In this document: positions 6,696-12,091 of the stretch, one piece after another
Position numbering within the stretch: position 1 is the stretch's first letter
Layout: the number at the start of each line of letters is the position of its first letter
Assembly (NCBI GenBank): GCA_910587445.1
Contig: CAJULE010000038.1
Span: 1 to 12,091 of the forward strand
DNA length: 12,091 nt
Source: an uncultured Christensenellaceae bacterium
GTDB lineage: Bacteria; Bacillota; Clostridia; Christensenellales; Pumilibacteraceae
Direction: 5' to 3'
Notes under the pieces: model-generated
What the model saw: only the letters and a program-made list of their open reading frames with translations
Told to the model about the DNA's origin: nothing
The model's database searches: none
Made by a program: the position numbers and the translations under genes

Positions 6696-9128
6696 TCAGA
6701 CGACGAAATTGATTATTCTTCCCGGTATGACTATCGTTTTTTTGACGGCAAGCCCCGCTATAAGCTCCTGTACCTCGGCAAGCGCGAGCGCTTCCTTTTC
6801 GAGCGCCTTGACGTCCTTCGACGCGCTCAGCATGACCTTTGCTTTTACGCGGCTGTTTATTTGCAGCGCGTATTCGATTTCGTTTTTGACGAGCTTCTTT
6901 TCGTCGCACTTCGGGAAGGGCGAAAGGAATACGCTCTCTTTGCCGCCGCGCATTTCGTTCAGCTCCTCTGCAAAGTGCGGAGCGGCGGGAGCCATAAGAA
7001 GTATGAGCGTTCCCGCAACCTCGTTTAAAAGCGAGTAGTCGGGAGAGGGCAGAGCGTCGTACTTGTACATGGCGTTCACAAGCTCCATTATGCGTGCGAT
7101 CGCCGTGTTGAAAGAGAAGGTTTCGAAGTCGCCGTTCGCTTCCTTGATACAGTAGTTTAGCGCATATTCGAGTTCGGCTTCTTCCTTGCCTTGAGCCTTC
7201 TTCTTGCCCTCGCCGCGCTTTTCCCATGCCTTGACGATTATTCTTTCGGCTCTGTCGAGGAACTTTGCGACCGACTTAATGCCGTCGTCGGACCACGGTC
7301 CGCCTTCCGTGAAGCGTATGCCGAACATGAGATAGGTGCGGAATACGTCGGAGCCGTACTTTGCGATGTATTTGTCGGGATTTATTACGTTGCCGGCGGA
7401 CTTGCTCATCTTGTTGCCGTCCTCGCCGAGTATAAGCCCCTGATGAACGAGCGAAGTAAACGGCTCGTCGAAGTCGAGATAGCCCATGTCGCGCAGAGCC
7501 TTCGTTATGAAACGCGCATAGAGTAGGTGCATACAGGCGTGTTCCGCGCCGCCGACATACTTGTCTACGGGCAGAAGCTTGTTTATCTTCTTCGTGTCGA
7601 AAGCCGCCTTGTCGTTCTTGTTGTCGGGATAGCGAAGGTAGTACCAGCTCGAGCAGACGAAGGTGTCGAGAGTGTCGGGATCGCGCCTTGCGGGCTTGCC
7701 GCAGACGGGACAGGTGCAGTTCATATAGCCTTCGTGAGAGGAAAGGGGGCTTTTGCCGTCGGGAGTAAAGTTCACATCGTATGGAAGGGTGACGGGCAGA
7801 TCCTTTTCGGGCACGGGCACTGCGCCGCAATGCTCGCAGTGAATGATCGGAATGGGAGCGCCCCAATAGCGCTGCCGCGACACCGACCAGTCGCGCAGGC
7901 GGTAGTTTATCTTCTTTCTGCCTTTGCCCGTCTTTTCGAGCGCCTCGACGACCTTAATTTTGCCCTCTTCGCTCGTGAGTCCCGAAAACTCGCCGCTGTC
8001 GGTCATTATGCCGTATTCGGTGTAGGGGAGAGCGTCGCCGCCCTCTTTGGGCGCGACTACTCTGCGGATGTTGAGTTTATGCTTTTTGCAGAAAACATAG
8101 TCCCTGTCGTCGTGTGCGGCAACGCCCATGACTGCGCCCGTGCCGTAGGTGGCGAGGCAGTAGTCCGCGATCCACACGGGCACCTTTTCGCCGTTTATCG
8201 GGTTTATGCAGTACGCGCCGGTAAATACGCCCGTCTTTTCTTTTGCGGTCGAAAGCCTGTCTATGTCGCTTTGCATGGCGGCTTGCTTGCGGTAGGCGTC
8301 CACCGCCGCTCTGTTTTCGGGCGCGGTTATCTTGTCGACAAGCGCGTGTTCGGGAGCAAGTACGACAAAGCTGACGCCGAAAAGAGTGTCGGCGCGCGTC
8401 GTAAAGACGGTTATCTTTTCGTCGCGATCGACAAGCTCGAAATCTATTTCTCCGCCTTCGGACTTGCCTATCCAGTTCTTTTGCATGAGCTTCGTCTTTT
8501 CCGGCCAATCGAGCGCGGGCAGACAGTCCAAAAGCTCTTCCGCATAATCGGTTATCTTAAAGAACCATTGAGTCATATGTTTGCGCTCTATCTCCGTTCC
8601 GCAGCGCTCGCACTTGCCGTCGACGACCTGTTCGTTGGCAATGGCGGTGTTGCAGGACGAGCACCAATTTACGGGCGCGAGCTTGCGGTAGGCGAGCCCC
8701 TTTTTATACAGTTGTACGAACAGCCATTGCGTCCACTTGTAATAGTTTTCGTCACAGGTATACAGCTTGTAGTCCCAATCGAACATCGCGCCCATATCCG
8801 AAAGCTGTCTTTCCATAACGGATATGTTTTTAAGCGTGCTGTCCTTCGGGTGAATCCCCGTCTTTATCGCATAGTTTTCGGCGGGCAGACCGAACGCGTC
8901 GAAGCCCATCGGCTGGAACACGTTTTTGCCGTGCATTTTTTTGAAGCGCGCAAAGCTGTCCGTAAGGGCGTAGTTAAACCAGTGCCCGAGGTGGAGATTC
9001 GAACCCGAGGGATAGGAGAACATTTCGAGAACGTAGTACTTGTCGTTCTCTCGCTTGGGGTCGAATTTGAGTTTGGGATTCTTGTTCCAACGCTCGTTCC
9101 ATTTCGAATCTATTCCGATATAGTCCAT
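6696..9128 (-). CDS. leuS: Leucyl-tRNA synthetase
   Basis: This is an 810-residue class I aminoacyl-tRNA synthetase that charges tRNA-Leu in the cytoplasm. The Rossmann catalytic core shows the HIGH-type motif HLGH (46-49) after EMFSYPSGSN. The KMSKS motif is at 573-577 in GNKMSKSAGN. The inserted editing domain (CP1) is present with TTRADTLFG and AVMGVAAHDDRDY, including the conserved Asp used to hydrolyse mischarged tRNA. Two zinc-type Cys clusters are visible (CSSC...CERCG near 160-180 and HCEHCG...CTCPVCG). The C-terminal anticodon-binding region is complete, and the overall length is normal for bacterial LeuRS. The start at 9128 is supported by alignment-like N-terminal residues and AAGGA (9143-9139) 10 bases upstream. 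It is transcribed alone from its own promoter with a leader of only about 30 bases. Confidence 0.98.
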   Translation of the reverse strand: MDYIGIDSKWNERWNKNPKLKFDPKRENDKYYVLEMFSYPSGSNLHLGHWFNYALTDSFARFKKMHGKNVFQPMGFDAFGLPAENYAIKTGIHPKDSTLKNISVMERQLSDMGAMFDWDYKLYTCDENYYKWTQWLFVQLYKKGLAYRKLAPVNWCSSCNTAIANEQVVDGKCERCGTEIERKHMTQWFFKITDYAEELLDCLPALDWPEKTKLMQKNWIGKSEGGEIDFELVDRDEKITVFTTRADTLFGVSFVVLAPEHALVDKITAPENRAAVDAYRKQAAMQSDIDRLSTAKEKTGVFTGAYCINPINGEKVPVWIADYCLATYGTGAVMGVAAHDDRDYVFCKKHKLNIRRVVAPKEGGDALPYTEYGIMTDSGEFSGLTSEEGKIKVVEALEKTGKGRKKINYRLRDWSVSRQRYWGAPIPIIHCEHCGAVPVPEKDLPVTLPYDVNFTPDGKSPLSSHEGYMNCTCPVCGKPARRDPDTLDTFVCSSWYYLRYPDNKNDKAAFDTKKINKLLPVDKYVGGAEHACMHLLYARFITKALRDMGYLDFDEPFTSLVHQGLILGEDGNKMSKSAGNVINPDKYIAKYGSDVFRTYLMFGIRFTEGGPWSDDGIKSVAKFLDRAERIIVKAWEKRGEGKKKAQGKEEAELEYALNYCIKEANGDFETFSFNTAIARIMELVNAMYKYDALPSPDYSLLNEVAGTLILLMAPAAPHFAEELNEMRGGKESVFLSPFPKCDEKKLVKNEIEYALQINSRVKAKVMLSASKDVKALEKEALALAEVQELIAGLAVKKTIVIPGRIINFVV

Positions 9129-9164
9129 AAAAAGGCCGTCCTTGAAAAATTTTCTTCATATGCA

Positions 9165-9194
9165 ATTATACTCTTTATGGCGTGTGCCTGTCAA
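9165..9194 (-). promoter_or_regulatory. Sigma-A promoter of leuS
   Basis: On the minus strand, TTGACA (9194-9189), an 18-base spacer and TATAAT (9170-9165): both hexamers match consensus exactly. The expected start is near 9158, about 30 bases before the leuS ATG. That leaves no room for a T-box leader. Confidence 0.9.
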
Positions 9195-9207
9195 GCGGAT
9201 AAATTAC

Positions 9208-9292
9208 AAAAGAGCGGCGGGGTGCGTCGCTCTTCTGTCTATAGGGGGAGGGGGAAATGTCAAATCGACCGTATGTACGACCTGCATTTGAC
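9208..9292 (-). ncRNA. Candidate C-rich small RNA upstream of leuS
   Basis: The predicted minus-strand transcript of about 85 bases begins almost exactly at the first base of a hairpin: GTCAAAT (9292-9286) pairs with ATTTGAC (9265-9259), with a small inner CGT/ACG pairing. A single-stranded linker follows, containing CCCCCTCCCCC (9254-9244). It ends in a 7-bp stem, AAGAGCG (9234-9228) with CGCTCTT (9216-9210), running into four T. This is the anatomy of Gram-positive small RNAs whose exposed C-rich motif pairs with G-rich ribosome sites. The T-run is short, so termination may be partial and the RNA could instead be a leader reading into leuS. I recognise no known RNA family. No T-box motif is present. 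Confidence 0.4.
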
Positions 9293-9298
9293 GATGTC

Positions 9299-9327
9299 AT
9301 TATAGCGCATAATAAAACGAAAATCAA
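9299..9327 (-). promoter_or_regulatory. Sigma-A-like promoter of the candidate small RNA
   Basis: On the minus strand, TTGATT (9327-9322), a 17-base spacer and TATAAT (9304-9299). The predicted start at about 9292 coincides with the 5' base of the first hairpin of the candidate small RNA. Confidence 0.6.
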
Positions 9328-9330
9328 TAC

Positions 9331-9342
9331 TTTGTGCACAAA
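9331..9342. promoter_or_regulatory. Perfect 12-bp palindrome, possible operator
   Basis: TTTGTGCACAAA is a perfect palindrome. It lies 3 bases upstream of the -35 box of the minus-strand promoter, about 39-50 bases before its predicted start, where an activator or repressor dimer could sit. I do not recognise the cognate regulator. A chance palindrome remains possible. Confidence 0.35.
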
Positions 9343-9487
9343 CGGTCGGTTTTGCAACACAAATTGCTTATTTCGATGTGAAAACCGTCATTTTACGTCT
9401 CCGAATAACAGCGCCGATTTCCTATGCGTCATGTCGCGCCCTCTCGATATGGCTCAAACATCGTTTGCCCTTTATCTGCTCTTCCTC

Positions 9488-9517
9488 TTGACTTTATGCC
9501 GCCATAAATGTTATAAT
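9488..9517 (+). promoter_or_regulatory. Sigma-A promoter of glpK
   Basis: TTGACT (9488-9493), an 18-base spacer and TATAAT (9512-9517). The start is expected near 9524, so an in-frame ATG at 9516 cannot be the gene start. Confidence 0.88.
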
Positions 9518-9554
9518 GGGAACGTACAAGCATACCATAACGGAGATTCGGCAA

Positions 9555-11024
9555 ATGCCCAAGAAATACATATTGTCTCTCGATCAGGGGACTACCGGCA
9601 CGCGCGCCATAATATTCGACGAAAGCGGCAATCCCGTAAGGACGGCTCGGCGCGAGTTCAAGCAGATATATCCGCAGCCCGGATATGTCGAGCACGACCC
9701 GAATGATCTTCTCTCCACGTCGCTCGACGTGATAAAAGAGGCGTCCGAGGGTTTCGACATTTCGGCGGTAGGCATAGCCAATCAGCGCGAAACGGTCGTC
9801 GTCTGGGACAAGACAAGCGGAAAGCCCGTTTATAACGCAATAGTTTGGCAGTGTCGCAGGACGGCAAGTCAGTGCAGCCGCCTTATGGAAGAGGGATATG
9901 AGGAACTTCTGTACGAGCGCACGGGACTGTCCGTGGACGCGTACTTTTCCGCCACGAAACTCGAGTGGATTCTCGAAAACGTAGAAGGCGTGAGGGAGCG
10001 GGCAAAGCGCGGCGAGCTCTTGTTCGGGACGGTGGACAGCTTTCTCTTGTGGAATCTGACGGGCGGCAAGGTCCATGCTACGGACTATTCGAACGCCTCT
10101 CGCACCATGCTTTTCAATATACACAAAAAATGCTGGGACGCCGATCTTATGCAGATTTTCGGGGTGCCCGAATCCATGCTTCCGAAAGTTTGTCCGTCGG
10201 CGCACGTGTTCGGCAAGGTTGCGGACGGTCTGCCTTGCGCGGGCGTTCCCATAGCTGCCGTCGCGGGCGATCAGCAAGCCGCGCTGTTCGGACAGAGGTG
10301 CTTTTCGCGCGGACAGGTCAAAAACACATACGGTACGGGCTGCTTTCTTCTGATGAACACGGGAGACAGGGCTATAGACAGTCATAGGGGACTTATAACC
10401 ACTCTTGCGGCGTCGGTCGACGGTAAGCCCGATTATGTTCTCGAAGGCAGTGTGTTCGTTGCGGGCGCGCTCGTTCAGTGGCTTCGGGACGAGCTCGGCA
10501 TGATTTCCACGTCGGCGGAAAGCGAAAGCCTTGCTCTTTCCGTAAGCGATACCTGCGGAGCATACATAGTTCCCGCATTCGTGGGGCTCGGCGCGCCGTA
10601 TTGGGATTCCGAGGCACGCGGCATAATATGCGGTCTTACCCGCGGAGTGAACAGGGCGCATATCGTGCGCGCCGCTCTCGAGAGCATAGCCTATCAGGTG
10701 TTCGATCTCGTACATTCGATGGAGCGCGATCTCGGCGAGAACATAAGCGGAATTTTCGTCGACGGCGGCGCCAGCAGAAACGAGTTTCTCATGCGGTTTC
10801 AAGCCGATATTCTCGGAAAAAACGTCTCGCGTCCCGCCGTTACGGAAACGACTGCGCTCGGTGCGGCGTATCTTGCGGGGCTTTCGACGGGCATATTCGC
10901 TAATATCGGTTCCCTCGGAAAGGAAGCCAAAGCGGAAGTGTTCGAGCCTTCCATGGAAGAGGCAAAACGCGAAGAACTCATAGAGGGCTGGAAAAAGGCT
11001 GTGCTTCGCGCAAGATATAAATAA
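9555..11024 (+). CDS. glpK: Glycerol kinase
   Basis: This is a 489-residue FGGY-family sugar kinase that phosphorylates glycerol to sn-glycerol 3-phosphate using ATP in the cytoplasm. The ATG at 9555 follows GGAGA (9542-9546) with 8 bases between and gives the expected N-terminus MPKKYILSLDQGTTGTRA. The phosphate-binding loop DQGTTGT is at 10-16. The glycerol-contacting NQRET and the catalytic Asp239 in AGDQQAALFGQ are present. KNTYGTGCFLLMNTGD and the FGGY signature region GGASRNEFLMRFQADILG identify GlpK rather than xylulose or gluconate kinases. Length is close to the family norm. The His that HPr phosphorylates in many Firmicutes GlpK proteins lies shortly before VPIAG, and it appears to be replaced here. 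No glpF or glpD is adjacent. A repeat and a phosphatase gene follow. I see no clear terminator after the stop. Confidence 0.96.
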   Translation: MPKKYILSLDQGTTGTRAIIFDESGNPVRTARREFKQIYPQPGYVEHDPNDLLSTSLDVIKEASEGFDISAVGIANQRETVVVWDKTSGKPVYNAIVWQCRRTASQCSRLMEEGYEELLYERTGLSVDAYFSATKLEWILENVEGVRERAKRGELLFGTVDSFLLWNLTGGKVHATDYSNASRTMLFNIHKKCWDADLMQIFGVPESMLPKVCPSAHVFGKVADGLPCAGVPIAAVAGDQQAALFGQRCFSRGQVKNTYGTGCFLLMNTGDRAIDSHRGLITTLAASVDGKPDYVLEGSVFVAGALVQWLRDELGMISTSAESESLALSVSDTCGAYIVPAFVGLGAPYWDSEARGIICGLTRGVNRAHIVRAALESIAYQVFDLVHSMERDLGENISGIFVDGGASRNEFLMRFQADILGKNVSRPAVTETTALGAAYLAGLSTGIFANIGSLGKEAKAEVFEPSMEEAKREELIEGWKKAVLRARYK

Positions 11025-11049
11025 TCTTCACTCGCGAAATACTACCTAA

Positions 11050-11102
11050 AAAGGCTCCCTTTAGAAAGGCAAGCTGTCACCGTAGGTGACTGAGGGGATT
11101 GT
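11050..11102. repeat. Palindromic interspersed repeat (REP-like)
   Basis: An imperfect hairpin (GCTCCCTT with AAGGCAAGC, 11054-11074) is followed by a perfect 6-bp stem with triloop, GTCACC-GTA-GGTGAC (11076-11090), then TGAGGGGATTG. The layout (G/C-rich arm, TGTC, stem, GAC, then a purine-rich GAGGGG) matches, from memory, a very common non-coding repeat of gut Clostridia. It shares the TGTC...GAC frame with the repeat at the left edge of the window. It lies between two genes and has no ORF. Confidence 0.65.
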
Positions 11103-11156
11103 TTCCATACGTTACCAAACCAACAAAATCATTCAAATAACGGAGAACGGCAAATT

Positions 11157-11801
11157 ATGAAAGACACAGTGGTATTCGATCTCGACGGTACGCTTTTAAA
11201 CACGCTCGACGATTTAATGGACAGCGTAAATTTCGCTCTCGGCAAATGCGGTTTTCCGAGTCGCTCGTACGAAGAGGTGCGCGCGTTTGTCGGCAACGGC
11301 GTTCGGCTTCTCGTGGAAAGAGCGGTGCCTGTCGGGACGGAAAAAAAAGACGCGGACAAGGTGTTCGATATATTCACCGCGCATTACGATAAGAATATGG
11401 AGAACAAGACCCGCCCTTACGACGGCGTGCACGAGCTTCTTGCGGCTTTAAAGGCGCGCGGCATAAAGACGGCGATCGTCTCGAATAAGTACGACAGCGC
11501 GGTTAAGCAGCTTGCCGAAAAATTGTTCGGAGATATGATAGACGAGGCGGTCGGGGAGAGCAAAACGGTTGCGAAAAAGCCCGCGCCCGACGGAGTGCTC
11601 GCCGCGCTCGAAAAGCTCGGGTCGAATAAATCGGACGCCGTCTATATAGGAGATTCCGACGTGGACGCCGAGACCGCAAAGAATTCGGGGCTCGATTTTA
11701 TCGGCGTTACCTGGGGCTTTCGCGACCGCTCTCTGTTGGAGACTTTTCCGCATATCGCGATAGTCGACAGACCCGAGGAGATATTGCCGTTGCTTATTTG
11801 A
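11157..11801 (+). CDS. HAD-superfamily phosphatase, phosphoglycolate phosphatase-like
   Basis: This is a 214-residue haloacid dehalogenase-family hydrolase. The ATG at 11157 follows GGAGA (11142-11146) with 10 bases between. Motif I is FDLDGTLLNT, with nucleophile Asp8 and acid/base Asp10. A helical cap (about 16-85) follows. Motif II is the Ser in AIVSNK. Motif III is the Lys in AKKPAPDG. Motif IV is GDSDVDAETAKNSGL with the metal-binding Asp residues. The cap type and GDS.VD motif fit the Gph/PGP group, which dephosphorylates 2-phosphoglycolate, though related proteins act on pyrophosphate or other small phosphates. The substrate cannot be fixed from sequence. It follows glpK across a 132-base gap holding a repeat, so cotranscription is uncertain. 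Confidence 0.92.
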   Translation: MKDTVVFDLDGTLLNTLDDLMDSVNFALGKCGFPSRSYEEVRAFVGNGVRLLVERAVPVGTEKKDADKVFDIFTAHYDKNMENKTRPYDGVHELLAALKARGIKTAIVSNKYDSAVKQLAEKLFGDMIDEAVGESKTVAKKPAPDGVLAALEKLGSNKSDAVYIGDSDVDAETAKNSGLDFIGVTWGFRDRSLLETFPHIAIVDRPEEILPLLI

Positions 11802-11865
11802 CCGAGGAATACGTAAGGGCATCGGTCGTTTTGAAAATACGCCCCGCGTAAGCCCGTCGATTGAG

Positions 11866-11894
11866 TTGACATACTCGTCGCGGCGTGGTATTAT
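11866..11894 (+). promoter_or_regulatory. Sigma-A promoter of queD
   Basis: TTGACA (11866-11871), a 17-base spacer and TATTAT (11889-11894), with an extended -10 TG at 11886-11887. The start is expected near 11901, just before the riboswitch, leaving a leader of about 127 bases. Confidence 0.9.
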
Positions 11895-11905
11895 ATAGCT
11901 AATTA

Positions 11906-11955
11906 AACGGACAGTTCGTTTGCGCCATCCTGTCGTTAAACAAAACCAGGGCATC
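11906..11955 (+). promoter_or_regulatory. preQ1-I riboswitch aptamer
   Basis: Stem P1 is GACAG (11910-11914) with CTGTC (11930-11934), which can extend by AAC/GTT. The 15-base loop starts TTC and ends in a C next to the 3' arm, where the class uses a C to read the ligand. The tail GTTAAACAAAACCAGGG (11935-11951) is A-rich and closely resembles the tail of the Thermoanaerobacter preQ1-I aptamer as I remember it. Pseudoknot P2 can form between TGC-G-CC in the loop (11921-11926, one bulged G) and GGGCA (11949-11953). The aptamer sits between a promoter and a terminator ahead of a queuosine gene, the expected setting. Bound preQ1 should favour P2 and so termination. Confidence 0.82.
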
Positions 11956-11978
11956 TGAATGGGAAGAGTCTTTTTTGG

Positions 11979-12011
11979 GTGCAGTCGTTTTGTTGCGGCT
12001 GTACTTTTTTT
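11979..12011 (+). terminator. Riboswitch-controlled terminator in the queD leader
   Basis: A 9-bp stem, GTGCAGTCG (11979-11987) with CGGCTGTAC (11996-12004, two G-T pairs), has an 8-base loop and is followed by seven T (12005-12011). It lies 17 bases before the queD ATG, so it must be an attenuator. Its 5' arm GGTGC (11978-11982) can pair instead with GCATC (11951-11955), part of the aptamer's pseudoknot strand. That gives mutually exclusive antiterminator and ligand-bound states. Confidence 0.87.
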
Positions 12012-12027
12012 CGAAAGGGAGACATAT

Positions 12028-12091
12028 ATGTATTATTTAAAAACTTCGGCTTGTTTTGACAGCGCGCACTTTCTTCACGGATACAACGGCA
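12028..12091 (+). CDS. queD: 6-carboxytetrahydropterin synthase QueD, N-terminal fragment (cut by window edge)
   Basis: Only 21 codons are present, starting at ATG 12028 with AAGGGAG (12015-12021) 6 bases upstream. The peptide MYYLKTSACFDSAHFLHGYNG matches the start of the QueD / 6-pyruvoyl-tetrahydropterin synthase family: the F-x-S/A-A-H-x-L segment carries the first zinc-ligand His (His14), and YNG precedes the usual Cys and the HGH zinc motif, which lie beyond the window. QueD makes 6-carboxy-tetrahydropterin, the second step from GTP to preQ0 and queuosine. The preQ1 riboswitch upstream supports this role over biopterin or folate synthesis. Other que genes probably follow to the right. 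Confidence 0.85.
   Translation, partial: MYYLKTSACFDSAHFLHGYNG

Larger units (their letters stand above)
9129..9554. other. Intergenic region between divergent leuS and glpK
   Basis: This 426-base stretch has no supported protein gene. From left to right it holds the leuS leader and promoter, a candidate minus-strand small RNA (9208-9292) with its own promoter (9299-9327), a perfect 12-bp palindrome (9331-9342), a stretch from about 9343 to 9487 where I see only a loose inverted repeat (CGGTTTT 9347-9353 with AAAACCG 9381-9387), and the glpK promoter. Confidence 0.7.

Noticed and set aside
9204..9287. 27-codon minus-strand ORF starting at the ATG at 9287 with four consecutive prolines, possible leuS leader peptide
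   Set aside because: The predicted start of transcription is only 5 bases upstream, so there is no ribosome site. The few Leu codons do not form a control run. The C-run is better explained as unpaired RNA.
7527..9305. Long open frame (592 codons) on the plus strand opposite leuS
   Set aside because: A codon-bias shadow of leuS with no recognisable motif. It also crosses the leuS promoter and the candidate small RNA.
9378..9392. Catabolite-repression (cre) site upstream of glpK
   Set aside because: The sequence TGTGAAAACCGTCA fails the central CG of the consensus in every register tried.
9516..9554. Upstream ATG start for glpK
   Set aside because: It overlaps the -10 box, so it would not be in the transcript. 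The ATG at 9555 has a ribosome site.
11901..12027. Cobalamin riboswitch, from GAATGGGAA, GGTGCA and GGAGAC words in the queD leader
   Set aside because: The words lack the connecting helices and B12-box pairing, and the leader is too short. The preQ1-I reading explains stem, tail and context better.

Overview
The window looks like chromosomal DNA of a Gram-positive, low-to-middle GC bacterium of class Clostridia (Bacillota), probably an uncultured gut or rumen lineage. The evidence is a set of strong Shine-Dalgarno sites, textbook sigma-A promoters, an AgrC/LytTR-type two-component pair, a permuted GH3 beta-glucosidase, a preQ1-I riboswitch and short palindromic interspersed repeats of a kind I associate with Clostridia. 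I cannot place the genus from sequence alone. Composition and codon use look uniform, with no phage, integrase, transposase or CRISPR array.

Layout. (1) 1-72 is the edge of a palindromic repeat. (2) 131-2150 is a two-component operon: a LytTR response regulator whose reading frame is broken near position 212-228, then an intact GHKL sensor kinase and a terminator. (3) 2241-3050 is a monocistronic lipoprotein gene with a near-consensus promoter and its own terminator. (4) 3202-6616 is a two-gene unit: a 1008-residue GH3 enzyme with permuted domains and a membrane anchor at each end, overlapping a small four-helix membrane protein. (5) A perfect 12-bp hairpin at 6648-6682 separates this unit from the convergent leuS on the minus strand (6696-9128). 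(6) The 426-base gap between leuS and glpK holds the leuS promoter, the glpK promoter and, on the minus strand, what looks like a complete small RNA gene (promoter, 5' hairpin, C-rich linker, terminator-like hairpin). (7) glpK (9555-11024) is followed by a second palindromic repeat and a HAD-family phosphatase (11157-11801). (8) The right edge has a promoter, a preQ1-I riboswitch, an intrinsic terminator and the first 21 codons of queD.

Most genes are ordinary housekeeping or sugar and glycerol metabolism. The parts most worth a second look are regulatory RNA: the preQ1-I attenuator ahead of queD (strong by eye) and the candidate C-rich small RNA upstream of leuS (speculative but with coherent anatomy). 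Next are the disrupted response regulator and the doubly anchored permuted GH3 enzyme. No clearly new multi-gene system is visible.
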